DNA from: Pseudomonas resinovorans NBRC 106553
GTDB taxonomy: Bacteria; Pseudomonadota; Gammaproteobacteria; Pseudomonadales; Pseudomonadaceae
Length of the DNA stretch: 64,000 nt
Direction: 5' to 3'
Assembly (NCBI RefSeq): GCF_000412695.1
Contig: NC_021499.1
Coordinates: forward strand, 2,480,001-2,544,000
Positions 49,203-58,151 of this stretch are shown one piece after another. Each line of letters starts with the position of its first letter. Positions within the stretch are counted from its first letter, which is position 1. A program made the position numbers and the translations under genes. Under the pieces are notes generated by a model. It was given only the letters and a program-made list of their open reading frames with translations, was not told where the DNA came from and searched no databases.

Positions 49203-50558
49203 ATGACCCCGATTCACACCCCGACCGACCTGGATCTGGTCGGTATAGGATTCGGCCCTTCGAACATCGCCCTGGCTATCGCGCTGGAAGAACTGTCCGG
49301 CGAGCACGGCGCGCTGCGTTCCCTGTTCATCGACCGCCAGGCCGACTACCGCTGGCATGGCAACACCCTGGTGGCCCAGAGCGAACTGCAGATTTCCTTC
49401 CTCAAGGACCTGGTGTCCCTGCGCAATCCCACCAGCCCGTACTCCTTCGTCAACTACCTGCACAAGCACGGCCGCCTGGTGGACTTCATCAACCTCGGCA
49501 CCTTCTATCCCTGCCGCATGGAGTTCAACGACTACCTGCGCTGGGTCGCCAGCCACTTCAGCGAACAGGCCAGCTATGGCGAGCAGGTGGTGCGGGTCGA
49601 GCCCCTGGTCAACGGCGGCAACGTGGACAGCCTGCGGGTGATTTCCCAGGACGCCGACGGCCGCGAGATCGCGCGCAGCACCCGTTCTGTGGTGGTCAGC
49701 GTGGGCGGCACGCCGCGCATTCCGGCGCCCTTCGTGCATCTGCGCAACGATGGCCGGGTTTTCCACCACGCCCAGTACCTGGAGCGCATGGCCCAGCAGC
49801 CCTGCGTGGGGGGCACGCCCATGCGCATCGCCATCATCGGCGGCGGGCAGAGCGCGGCGGAGGCCTTCATCGACCTCAATGACAGCTACCCCTGCGTCAA
49901 GGTCGACATGATCCTGCGCGGTTCGTCCCTCAAGCCGGCGGACGACAGCCCCTTCGTCAACGAGATCTTCTCCCCGGACTTCACCGACCTGGTGTTCCGC
50001 CAGCCCAGCGCCGACCGCGAGCGCATCATCGGTGAGTACCACAACACCAACTACTCGGTAGTGGACCTGGACCTGATCGAGCGCATCTACGGAATCTTCT
50101 ACCGGCAGAAGGTCTCCGGTCGGCAGCGCCACGCGTTCCGCTGCCTGCGCAAGGTGGAGAAGGTGGAGGCCAGCGGCGCCGGCATCGCCATCACCCTGCG
50201 CAACACGGCCAGCGGCGAGGTGGAAGCCCATGTCTACGACGCGGTGGTGCTGGCCACCGGTTACGAGCGACAGATGCACCGCGAACTGCTGGCGCCGGTG
50301 GCCGAATACCTCAATGACTTCGAGGTGGGTCGCGACTACCGCGTGGTCACCGATGCGCGCTTCAAGCCCGCCGTCTACATGCAGGGCTTCTGCCAGGCGA
50401 GCCATGGCCTCAGCGATACCCTGCTGTCGGTACTGCCGGTGCGCGCCGACGACATCGCCCAGTCGGTCTATCAGTTCGCCGGCAAGCGCCGCGAGTCGCT
50501 GCCGCGCGCGGTGCGCCCGTTGCAGGCGCTGGGCGGGTTGCTGGAATCGGTGGGCTGA
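49203..50558 (+). CDS. pvdA: L-ornithine N5-monooxygenase
   Basis: This 451-aa FAD- and NADPH-dependent enzyme hydroxylates L-ornithine to N5-hydroxyornithine, the precursor of the hydroxamate residues of pyoverdine. The FAD motif GIGFGPSN lies at about residues 15-22, the NADPH motif IIGGGQSAAEA near 212 and the late ATGYE motif near 354. Length is close to PAO1 PvdA (about 443 aa). GAGGA lies seven bases before the ATG. It supplies the substrate for the two predicted OHOrn modules. Confidence 0.95.
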   Translation: MTPIHTPTDLDLVGIGFGPSNIALAIALEELSGEHGALRSLFIDRQADYRWHGNTLVAQSELQISFLKDLVSLRNPTSPYSFVNYLHKHGRLVDFINLGTFYPCRMEFNDYLRWVASHFSEQASYGEQVVRVEPLVNGGNVDSLRVISQDADGREIARSTRSVVVSVGGTPRIPAPFVHLRNDGRVFHHAQYLERMAQQPCVGGTPMRIAIIGGGQSAAEAFIDLNDSYPCVKVDMILRGSSLKPADDSPFVNEIFSPDFTDLVFRQPSADRERIIGEYHNTNYSVVDLDLIERIYGIFYRQKVSGRQRHAFRCLRKVEKVEASGAGIAITLRNTASGEVEAHVYDAVVLATGYERQMHRELLAPVAEYLNDFEVGRDYRVVTDARFKPAVYMQGFCQASHGLSDTLLSVLPVRADDIAQSVYQFAGKRRESLPRAVRPLQALGGLLESVG

Positions 50559-51047
50559 GGCGAGGAGTCGTTCTTCGCGGAATGTCGAGGGAGTGGTGCG
50601 AGGGTGCTGGGTTGGCAATTTTGTGTGATTGCCATGTCTTCCTGCCTGCGAAAGCTTCCCTCTCCCCCGCCCCTCTCCCGCAAGCGGGCGAGGGGTGACT
50701 CGCGCCGGCAAGTGCCAGGCAGTCCTGATGCCCATACCAGTGACGTAGGATGGGTTGAGCGGAGCGATACCCATGCGGACAAAGCTGATGGGTATCGCAA
50801 GCTCAACCCATCCTACGAAGCTGATGCCCATACCAACCTGAAACGAAGCAAGGAAGATGACGCCGCGCAAAGCGCCCCTTCAGGAGGGGAGTTTGGCGTA
50901 GCCAAACCCGGATGTCGGGGCAAGCGTTCTTGGTTACTTCTTTGGCGTTTGAAAGAAGTGACTCGCCCGGGAGGGCGAAACAGAAAGCCAAGGCCCGCAT
51001 GGCAATGAGCTGGGCAACGAATCCTCACACCAGATTGCCAAAGCCTG
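50559..51047. repeat. Repeat-rich spacer between pvdA and mmsB
   Basis: No gene is supported here. About 50648-50697 is a CT-rich run with the hairpin CCCGCAAGCGGG. A full GTAGGATGGGTTGAGCG element lies at 50745-50816. From about 50850 to 51005 a CG-rich stretch (GCGTTCTTGGTTACTTCTTT, then AAAGAAGTGACTCGCC) looks like another dispersed Pseudomonas repeat with inverted TTACTTCTTT and AAAGAAGTGA parts. A frame through all three gives a protein-like 134 codons but is built from repeat sequence. Confidence 0.65.
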
Positions 51048-51078
51048 AAAAAAAGGCGCAGGGCCTGGGCCCCGCGCC
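51048..51078 (-). terminator. Rho-independent terminator after mmsB
   Basis: On the minus strand GGCGCGGGGCC pairs with GGCCCTGCGCC with one mismatch, followed by seven T. It lies 39 bp past the mmsB stop. Confidence 0.85.
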
Positions 51079-51116
51079 AATCGTCATCGAGCGATCTGAA
51101 AGGTGCAATGCGCCGT

Positions 51117-52007
51117 TCAGAGGTCCTTCTGGTAGAGCTTGATGATCGCGGAGAAGTCCAGGCCGCCATGGCCTTGCAGGCTGAAGCTCTGGTAGAGCTG
51201 CTGGGCCAGCGCGCCGAGGATCACCGGTTGGCGGATCTGCTTGGCCGCCTCGGTGGCCAGGCCCAGGTCCTTGAGCATCAGGTCGCTGCCGAAGCCGCCG
51301 CTGTAGCCGCGCGAGGCCGGGGCGTTTTCCAGCACGCCGGGGTAGGGGTTGTTGATCTCCGAGCTCCAGCAGCGGCCGCTGGAGGTGTTGAGGATGCCCG
51401 CCAGGGTCTTGGCATCCATGCCCAGGGACACGCCCAGACTCATGGCTTCGGCCACGCCTATCATGGAGATGCCCAACAGCATGTTGTTGGCCACCTTGGC
51501 GACCTGGCCGTTGCCCGAATCCCCGCAGTGCACGATGTTGCGGCCCATGGCGCTGAGCACCGGGTGGGCGCGGTCGAAGTCCGCCGCGGCGCCGCCGACC
51601 ATGAAGGTCAGGGTGCCGGCCGCGGCGCCGCCGGTGCCGCCGGAGACCGGCGCGTCGAGCATCGGGTTGCCCTGCTTGCTGGCGGCGGCGGCCACTTCGC
51701 GGGCGCTGTGGGGGTCGATGGTGGAACTGTCGATCAGCAGCACACCCTTGGGAACGTTGGCCAGCAGGCCGTCCTCGCCGAGGTAGACGGATTTCACATG
51801 CTGCGCCGCCGGCAGCATGCTGATGATCACCTCGACGCCGGCGCGGGCCACGGCGGCGGGGGAGTCCAGGGAGCGCGCGCCGGCCTCCACCAATTGCGCC
51901 ACAGCCAGCTGCGAAAGGTCGAAGACGTGCAGCCGATGGCCCGCCTTCGCCAGGTTGAGGGCCATGGGGCCGCCCATGTTGCCGAGTCCGATAAAACCGA
52001 TATTCAT
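51117..52007 (-). CDS. mmsB: 3-hydroxyisobutyrate dehydrogenase
   Basis: This 296-aa NAD-dependent enzyme oxidises 3-hydroxyisobutyrate to methylmalonate semialdehyde in valine catabolism. The nucleotide motif GLGNMGGPMA is at residues 7-16, the substrate loop is DAPVSGGTGGA near 120 and the catalytic Lys lies in NGQVAKVANN near 170. Length is typical. It is the last gene of the mmsA-mmsB set, separated from mmsA by about 100 bp holding a repeat element. Confidence 0.92.
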   Translation of the reverse strand: MNIGFIGLGNMGGPMALNLAKAGHRLHVFDLSQLAVAQLVEAGARSLDSPAAVARAGVEVIISMLPAAQHVKSVYLGEDGLLANVPKGVLLIDSSTIDPHSAREVAAAASKQGNPMLDAPVSGGTGGAAAGTLTFMVGGAAADFDRAHPVLSAMGRNIVHCGDSGNGQVAKVANNMLLGISMIGVAEAMSLGVSLGMDAKTLAGILNTSSGRCWSSEINNPYPGVLENAPASRGYSGGFGSDLMLKDLGLATEAAKQIRQPVILGALAQQLYQSFSLQGHGGLDFSAIIKLYQKDL

Positions 52008-52026
52008 AGATGAGTTCTCGCTCTCT

Positions 52027-52095
52027 TGGGTTGGCGCTGAGCGCAGCGAAGCCCAACAAGGGGCGTTGGGTTTCGCTGCGCTCTACCCAACCTAC
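52027..52095. repeat. Inverted repeat, TTGGGTTGGCGCTGAGCG variant
   Basis: GGGTTGGCGCTGAGCGCAGC faces GCTGCGCTCTACCCAACC with AGCCCAAC and GTTGGGTTT inside. Same architecture as 29132-29228, in the mmsB-mmsA gap. Confidence 0.7.
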
Positions 52096-52107
52096 GGAGT
52101 CCGGTGA

Positions 52108-53619
52108 TTACTTGAGGGTGATGGTGGTGTTCACGGCGGTGCCGACTTCGTCCTCGTCGAACCAGCGCGAGGTGACGGTCTTGGTCTGGGTATAGAACTG
52201 CACCACCTGCTTGCCGTAGGGGCCGAGGTCGCCGAGCTTGGAGGCGCGCGAGCCGGTGAAGGAGAACAGCGGCACCGGCACCGGGATCGGCACGTTGATG
52301 CCCACCTGGCCCACGTCGATCTCTTCCTGGAAGTGCCGCGCGGCGGCGCCGGAGCGGGTGAACAGGGCGGTGCCGTTGCCGTTGGGGTTGGCGTTGATGA
52401 AGGCGATGGCCTCGTCCAGGGTGGCGGCGCTGACGACGCAGAGCACCGGCCCGAAGATCTCTTCGCGGTAGATGGTCATCTCCGGGGTGACGCCGGCGAA
52501 GATGGTCGGTCCGACGAAGTTGCCGTTGGCGTAGCCGGACACCTGCGGGTCGCGGCCATCGAGCACCAGCTTCGCGCCATCCTTCTCGCCGGCGGCGATC
52601 AGGCTGCTGACGCGATCCAGCGCGGCGCAGGAGACCACCGGGCCGACATCGGTACCGGCTTCGACACCGGCGCCGATCTTCAGGCTCTTGGCCTTCTCCA
52701 CCAGCTCCGGCAGCCAGTTCTGCGCCTCACCCACCAGGATCACCACCGAGAGCGCCATGCAGCGCTGGCCGGCCGCACCGAAGGCGGCACCGGCGAGGTT
52801 GTTGAGGGTCTGTTGCTTGTGCGCGTCGGGCAGGACGATGGCGTGGTTCTTCGCGCCCATCATGCATTGCGCGCGTTTGCCGTTGGCGGTGGCGCGGTTG
52901 TAGACATGGGTGCCTACCTTGGTCGAACCGACGAAGGACACGGCCTTGATATCCGGGTGGTCGCAGAGCAGGTTCACCGCGTCGGCGCCGCCGTGGATGA
53001 CGTTGAGCACGCCCGGCGGAACGCCGGCTTCCATGGCCAGTTCGGCCAGGCGCATGGTCACCATCGGGTCCTGCTCGGAGGGCTTGAGGACGAAGGTGTT
53101 GCCGGTGGCGATCGCCATGGGGAACATCCACAGCGGGATCATCGCCGGGAAGTTGAACGGGGTGATGCCCGCGCAGACGCCCAGGGGCTGGTTGAGGGTG
53201 TAGGTGTCGACGCCGCTGGCGACGTTGTTGGCAAGCTCGCCCATCTGCAGGGTGCCGATGTTGGCGGCGTGCTCCACCACCTCCAGGCCTCGGAAGATGT
53301 CGCCCTCAGCGTCCGGCAGGGTCTTGCCCTGTTCGGCGGTGAGCAGCGCCGCCAGCTCCTTCATGTTCTCGCGGATCAGTTGCTGGTACTTGAGGAAGAC
53401 CCGGGCGCGGGCGCCGATGGGGGTCTTGCGCCAGGTCTTGAAGGCTTCCCTGGCGCTGGCCACGGCGGCGTTCATCTCGTCCTCGGTGGCGAAGGGCACG
53501 CGGGCCAGGACTTCCTGGGTGGCCGGGTTGACCACGTCGCGCCATTGGCTGCTGCGGGACTCGACCAGCTCGCCGCCGATCAGCAGCTTGACGGTGGGGG
53601 TGGAGGTGTTCTGGCTCAT
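52108..53619 (-). CDS. mmsA: Methylmalonate-semialdehyde dehydrogenase (CoA-acylating)
   Basis: This 503-aa aldehyde dehydrogenase converts methylmalonate semialdehyde to propionyl-CoA in valine catabolism. The NAD site includes [20 protein letters not shown] and VLKPSEQDP, and the catalytic Cys is residue 287 in GQRCMALS. The start [16 protein letters not shown] at 53619 has AGGA eight bases upstream; a longer frame to 53676 lacks this. It lies 62 bp after the acyl-CoA synthetase gene on the same strand. Confidence 0.93.
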   Translation of the reverse strand: MSQNTSTPTVKLLIGGELVESRSSQWRDVVNPATQEVLARVPFATEDEMNAAVASAREAFKTWRKTPIGARARVFLKYQQLIRENMKELAALLTAEQGKTLPDAEGDIFRGLEVVEHAANIGTLQMGELANNVASGVDTYTLNQPLGVCAGITPFNFPAMIPLWMFPMAIATGNTFVLKPSEQDPMVTMRLAELAMEAGVPPGVLNVIHGGADAVNLLCDHPDIKAVSFVGSTKVGTHVYNRATANGKRAQCMMGAKNHAIVLPDAHKQQTLNNLAGAAFGAAGQRCMALSVVILVGEAQNWLPELVEKAKSLKIGAGVEAGTDVGPVVSCAALDRVSSLIAAGEKDGAKLVLDGRDPQVSGYANGNFVGPTIFAGVTPEMTIYREEIFGPVLCVVSAATLDEAIAFINANPNGNGTALFTRSGAAARHFQEEIDVGQVGINVPIPVPVPLFSFTGSRASKLGDLGPYGKQVVQFYTQTKTVTSRWFDEDEVGTAVNTTITLK

Positions 53620-53681
53620 GGAGTGGGTCCTGTCTCGAGTGATGTCAGGGCGCAGGCGCCCCCGGTTTATGAACAATGGAT

Positions 53682-55397
53682 TCAGCGGGCGGTGTCGCCA
53701 CGCAGGGCCGGGAAGTCTTCCTCGAAGAACTCCAGCTCGACCCGGGTCTTTTCCTGGCTGCGCTGCAGCTCGATCCGGCGCAGCTCCACGCGGCGGATCT
53801 TTCCGGAAATGGTCTTGGGCAGTTCGCTGACGAACTCCAGGCGCCGCACCCGCTTGTAGGGCGCCAGGTGTTCGCGGGCGAAGGCGAGCAGCGCGGCGGC
53901 CAGTTCGGCGCTGGGCGCATGGCCCGGCGCGAGGATGAGGAACGCCTTGGGCACCGCCAGGCGCACCGGGTCGGGGCTGGGCACGATGGCCACTTCCATC
54001 ACCGCTTCATGCTCGATCAGCGCGCTCTCCAGCTCGAAGGGGCTGATGCGGTAGTCCGAGGACTTGAACACGTCGTCGGCGCGACCGACGAAGGTGATGT
54101 AGCCGTCGGCGTCGCGGATGGCGGTATCGCCGGTGCGGTAGTGGCCGCCACGGGTGACCTCGGCGGTCTTCTCCGGGCTGTCTTCGTAGCAGGTCATCAG
54201 GCCCAGGGGACGCGGCGCCAGTTGCAGGGCCACTTCGCCTTCCTCGCGGGGGTTGCCGTCGCCGTCCAGCAGCACCACGCGGTAGCCGGGCAGGGGGCGG
54301 CCCATGGAGCCGGGCTTGAGCGCCTGCCCCGGCGTGTTGCCGATCTGCGCGGTGGTTTCGGTCTGGCCGAAGCCGTCGCGCAGGTCCAGGCCCCAGGCCT
54401 CGCGGATGTGTTCGATGATTTCCGGGTTCATCGGCTCGCCGGCGCCCACCAGTTCCCGCAGGGACAGGCGCGACCGGTACGCGGCGAGGTCTTCCTGCAC
54501 CAGCATGCGCCACACCGTGGGCGGCGCGCAGAGGCTGGTGACGCGGTGGCTGGCCAGGGTTTCCAGCAGGCCCTTGGCGGAGAAGCGCGGGACGTCGTAG
54601 ATGAACACGCAGGCGCCGGCGTTCCAGGGGGCGAAGAAGCAGCTCCAGGCGTGCTTGGCCCAGCCGGGGGAGGAGATGTTCAGGTGCACGTCGCCGGGTT
54701 GCAGGCCGATCCAGTAGAGGGTGGAGAGGTGGCCCACCGGGTAGCTCTGGTGGCTGTGCAGTACCAGCTTGGGCTTGGAGGTGGTGCCGGAGGTGAAGTA
54801 GAGCAGCAGCGGGTCGCTGGCCTGCGTCGGGCCATCGGCGACGAACTCGTCGGAGCAGGCCAGCGCATCGGCGTGGCTGGCCCAGCCTGCGACCTGCTCG
54901 CCGACGGCGATGCGGCCCAGGCTGTCGGCCAGGCCGTCGAACTTGCCGGTGCTGGCGCTGCCGGCGATCACATGGCTGACCCGGCCGCGCTCCAGGCGGT
55001 CGCGCAGGTCGTCGGCGGTGAGCAGGGCGGTGGCCGGGATCAGCACGGCGCCGAGCTTGAAGGCGGCGAGCATGATGTCCCACAGCGCCACCTCGTTGCC
55101 GAGCATCAGCAGGATGCGCTCGCCGCGCTTCACGCCAAGCTGGCGCAGGTGGTTGGCCACGCGGTTGGAACGGGTGGACAGGTCCTGGAAGCTGAAGCGC
55201 TGTTCGCGGCCCTGGTCGCCGACTATCCAGAGCGCCGGGGCATCGTTGCCCCTGGCCATGACATCGAAGTAATCCAGCGCCCAGTTGAACGAACCGAGCT
55301 CCGGCCATTTGAAGTGGCGTACCGCGGTGTCGTAGTCGGTACGGTGAGCCAGCAGGAAGTCTCGGGCAGCTACGAAGGGGTGCAGGGTGTCGCTCAT
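53682..55397 (-). CDS. AMP-forming acyl-CoA synthetase
   Basis: This 571-aa adenylate-forming enzyme has the AMP-binding loop [15 protein letters not shown] at about residue 190, the motif GFGQTETT near 345, YRTGDTA near 440 and the C-terminal lysine motif [14 protein letters not shown] near 540. Its place upstream of mmsA and mmsB matches a PAO1 layout (PA3568 to PA3570), suggesting activation of a short branched acid. The exact substrate is inferred. AAAGGA lies ten bases before the start. Confidence 0.88.
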   Translation of the reverse strand: MSDTLHPFVAARDFLLAHRTDYDTAVRHFKWPELGSFNWALDYFDVMARGNDAPALWIVGDQGREQRFSFQDLSTRSNRVANHLRQLGVKRGERILLMLGNEVALWDIMLAAFKLGAVLIPATALLTADDLRDRLERGRVSHVIAGSASTGKFDGLADSLGRIAVGEQVAGWASHADALACSDEFVADGPTQASDPLLLYFTSGTTSKPKLVLHSHQSYPVGHLSTLYWIGLQPGDVHLNISSPGWAKHAWSCFFAPWNAGACVFIYDVPRFSAKGLLETLASHRVTSLCAPPTVWRMLVQEDLAAYRSRLSLRELVGAGEPMNPEIIEHIREAWGLDLRDGFGQTETTAQIGNTPGQALKPGSMGRPLPGYRVVLLDGDGNPREEGEVALQLAPRPLGLMTCYEDSPEKTAEVTRGGHYRTGDTAIRDADGYITFVGRADDVFKSSDYRISPFELESALIEHEAVMEVAIVPSPDPVRLAVPKAFLILAPGHAPSAELAAALLAFAREHLAPYKRVRRLEFVSELPKTISGKIRRVELRRIELQRSQEKTRVELEFFEEDFPALRGDTAR

Positions 55398-55514
55398 GCT
55401 CGCCGTTCCTTTGTTGTTGTCTGGCGGCTGCTCCCCGGATCTGGCCAGGGGGCGTTTGAGCGAGTATAGATAGGCAGAATTTCACTATGGAACAGCCAAA
55501 AAAGCCGGTTGGAT

Positions 55515-56465
55515 ATGCAAAAAACTCCTAACTCAGTGGGCCGCCTGAACTGGGACGACCTCAAGTACTTCCTCGAAGTGGCGCGTACCCGCACCGCCAG
55601 CACCGCCGCCCGGCGCCTGGACGTGGACTACACCACCGTATCGCGGCGAATCCGCGCCCTGGAGCAGGGCATGGGCGCGCTGTTGTTCGAGAAGTCACGC
55701 AATGCCGGATTCGTGCTGACGCCGGAAGGGCAGCGCCTGTTGAGCTACGCCGAATCCCTGGAGAGCACCCTGCAGGCGGCCTGCGAGCAGGTGTCGGGCA
55801 CCAGCCTGGCGCTGTCGGGGCACCTGCGCATCGGTGCCACCGAGGGTTTCGGCTCCTATTTCGTGACGGCGCAGATGAGCCGCTTCCAGGACCGCTACCC
55901 GCATATCTCGGTGGACATCCTGCCGGTGCCGCACTTCATCAGCCTGTCGCGCCGCGACGCGGATATCGCCATCGCCCTGGAACGCCCCGAGCGCGGCCCC
56001 TATGTCTGCTCGCGGCTGTGCGACTACCGATTGCGGCTCTACGCCACCCCCGGCTACCTGGAGCGCCAGGGGCCGGTGGAACGCCGCGAGGACCTGGCCG
56101 GGCGCGCCTTCATCACCTACGTGGATGACCTGGCCTTCAGCCCTGAGCTGCTCTACCTGGAGGACGTGATCCCCGGCGCCGTCACCCACCTGCGCAGCAC
56201 CAGCGTGATCGCCCAGTACCACGCGGCCCTGCAGGGCCGCGCCATGGCCATCCTGCCGTGCTTCCTCGCCGGACCCGATCCGCGCCTGGTGGAAGTGCTG
56301 CCGGGGCAGGTGGAGGTCACCCGGCAGTTCTGGATGTACTACCGGGAAGACCTGCGCAAGCTGAAACGCATCGCCCTGGCGGCGGAGTACCTGCGCGACA
56401 GCGCCGAGCACAATCGCGCGTTCCTCCTGGGGGAAAGCCGCGAGATGAGCTTCCTGCCGGATTGA
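55515..56465 (+). CDS. LysR-family regulator divergent from the mms genes
   Basis: This 316-aa regulator has an N-terminal winged HTH (LKYFLEVARTRTASTAARRL, TTVSRRIRALEQ) and a substrate domain starting LSGHLRIGATEGFGSYF. It is divergent from the acyl-CoA synthetase gene with about 115 bp between them, which suggests control of that operon. The start is the ATG at 55515; a TTG six bases upstream is less likely. Confidence 0.88.
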   Translation: MQKTPNSVGRLNWDDLKYFLEVARTRTASTAARRLDVDYTTVSRRIRALEQGMGALLFEKSRNAGFVLTPEGQRLLSYAESLESTLQAACEQVSGTSLALSGHLRIGATEGFGSYFVTAQMSRFQDRYPHISVDILPVPHFISLSRRDADIAIALERPERGPYVCSRLCDYRLRLYATPGYLERQGPVERREDLAGRAFITYVDDLAFSPELLYLEDVIPGAVTHLRSTSVIAQYHAALQGRAMAILPCFLAGPDPRLVEVLPGQVEVTRQFWMYYREDLRKLKRIALAAEYLRDSAEHNRAFLLGESREMSFLPD

Positions 56466-56479
56466 ACGCGGCCGGACCG

Positions 56480-56840
56480 GGTGTTTTCCCGGCGGCCATG
56501 CACCAGGGCCGGAATGGCCCGCAGGTAGATCAGCTCACCCACCAGCTCCACCAGGGTCTGGGTGATCACCGCCGCCGCCGCGAGCCCGCGAATGGACTCC
56601 GGCAGCGCCAGGGCCAGCGGCAGCACCGCCAGGGAATTGCGCGTGGCCGAACTGAACGCCACCGCCCGGGCGGCGGGCGCGGCCAGCCCGAACAGTCGGG
56701 CGCTGAAGGCGCCCAGGGTAGGGGCCAGCAGCACGAAGTTGGCCAGGAGCAGGGCGCCGACGAAACGCCGGTCGGCAAAGGCCTGGCGCAGTTCGAGGAA
56801 AGGGATCTGCAGGGACATCGCATACATCAACGTCAAGCGT
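56480..56840 (-). pseudogene. Decayed bile acid:sodium symporter-like (arsenic-resistance type) transporter
   Basis: The minus strand reads LTLMYAMSLQIPFLELRQAF, then RRFVGALLLANFVLL, and jumps to VAFSSATRNSLAVLPLALAL and ITQTLVELVGELIYLRAIP. These look like an early helix and the last two helices of BASS/ArsB-like transporters of about 320 aa, joined in frame without about 140 middle residues. The 5' end is also missing, and the tail would overlap the LysR gene. No functional transporter could be made. Family assignment is from memory of motif sequences. Confidence 0.55.
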
Positions 56841-56847
56841 TCCCGGC

Positions 56848-57996
56848 TCAGAGGTATTTCAGCCAGGCGATGTCGCGGCGACGTGCCTTGAGCCGGGCGA
56901 ACCAGCGTACGGGCGGGTAGAGCGCGACGATCAACAGCAACGAACACAGCCAGATGGCTCCCATCGAGTCGAAGCCGAAATGCTGCCCGTGGTTCAGCCC
57001 CCAGGTCGCCACGCAGGCGAGATACAGCAGCTTCAGCACATAGAGGTGCAGCAGGTAGAAGAACATCGGCGCCGCGCCGAACACGGCCAGCAGGCGTACC
57101 AGGGGACGCTCGCCACGACGTTCGAAGAACACCAGCAGCAGGAGGCCGATGCCCAGGGTCAGCGCCAGGAAGAGCAGCGACGGCGGGTACTTGGTGATGT
57201 TCAGGAAACCCATCACGGTCTGCAGCGCAGTCTCCCCCATGGTCCAGGGCTTTTCGCCGTAGCCATTGAACAGCCTCAGCAGCACGAAGCCACCCAGCCC
57301 GGTGGCGGCACAGAGCAGCAGGTTGCGCCGGCGTTGGGTGGCGTCCGCCATTCGGCCGAACCAGGGACCGGCGGCATAGCCCAGCGCGATAACGCCGATC
57401 CATGGCAGCAACGGGTAGGAGGTTCGCAAACGCAGGACGTCACCGACTTCGATCCAGCCACGGTCATGCAGGATCGCCCAGGGAACGTACGCCCAGTCGC
57501 CCGGCATGAAGTGCAAACCATCCAGCAGGTTGTGACCTGCCACCAGCAACAGGCCGAGGCCCGCCAGTACGGCGCGCGGCAGCCAGGCCAGCACCGAGAG
57601 CGCCAGCATGCTCAGGCCGATGACCCAGATCACCTGCAGGTAGAGGACGCTGGGCGGCAGCTGAAAGGTCCAGGCGAAGTTCACCAGGGTGATTTCCAGC
57701 GCCACCAGGAACAGCCCGCGCTTGAAGAGAAAGCTCGAGACCGCCGCCCGGCCTTCGTGCTTCTCCCCATAGAGGAACGCCGAGAGGCCGGTGAGGAAGA
57801 CGAAGGCCGGCGCGCACAGGTGCGCCAGGGTGCGACTGAAGAACAGAGCGGGTTCGGTCTGGCCCACGTCCATCGGATCGCTCACCTGCATGTGCAGGTA
57901 GAAGGTCTCGCGGACGTGGTCGAGCAGCATGAAGAGGATCACCAGGCCGCGAAGGGCATCGATGGAGTGCAGTCGGGAGGAAGCTGTCTCCGTCAT
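56848..57996 (-). CDS. DUF1624 / HGSNAT-type membrane acyltransferase-like protein
   Basis: This 382-aa protein has about ten membrane helices. The opening RLHSIDALRGLVILFMLLDHVRETF is the signature of the heparan-alpha-glucosaminide acetyltransferase-like catalytic domain, with the conserved DxxRG and LDH residues. Bacterial members have no defined substrate. It is divergent from a TonB-dependent receptor with a 155-bp gap holding a palindrome. No close ribosome site is visible. Confidence 0.8.
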   Translation of the reverse strand: MTETASSRLHSIDALRGLVILFMLLDHVRETFYLHMQVSDPMDVGQTEPALFFSRTLAHLCAPAFVFLTGLSAFLYGEKHEGRAAVSSFLFKRGLFLVALEITLVNFAWTFQLPPSVLYLQVIWVIGLSMLALSVLAWLPRAVLAGLGLLLVAGHNLLDGLHFMPGDWAYVPWAILHDRGWIEVGDVLRLRTSYPLLPWIGVIALGYAAGPWFGRMADATQRRRNLLLCAATGLGGFVLLRLFNGYGEKPWTMGETALQTVMGFLNITKYPPSLLFLALTLGIGLLLLVFFERRGERPLVRLLAVFGAAPMFFYLLHLYVLKLLYLACVATWGLNHGQHFGFDSMGAIWLCSLLLIVALYPPVRWFARLKARRRDIAWLKYL

Positions 57997-58022
57997 GGAA
58001 AACTACTGTTGGAATAGGTAAT

Positions 58023-58035
58023 GTAATATTATTAC
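58023..58035. promoter_or_regulatory. Zur-like palindrome between the DUF1624 gene and the receptor
   Basis: GTAATA-T-TATTAC is a perfect odd palindrome in an AT-rich island. It differs from the gammaproteobacterial Zur core GTTATA-N-TATAAC by one symmetric change. Zinc control is inferred only. Confidence 0.4.
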
Positions 58036-58151
58036 GTATCACGCCATCCGACTGCCAGCTTCGCGCAGTACTCCGCTGCTTGCGGAGCTGACCGCTCCAG
58101 CCGCTTCGCAGCACTCCCCGGATCACCTCGACAGACATGCAAGGACACAGG

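Noticed and set aside
50604..51008. Open frame of 134 codons after pvdA
   Set aside because: It is made of three dispersed repeat units and has no family features.
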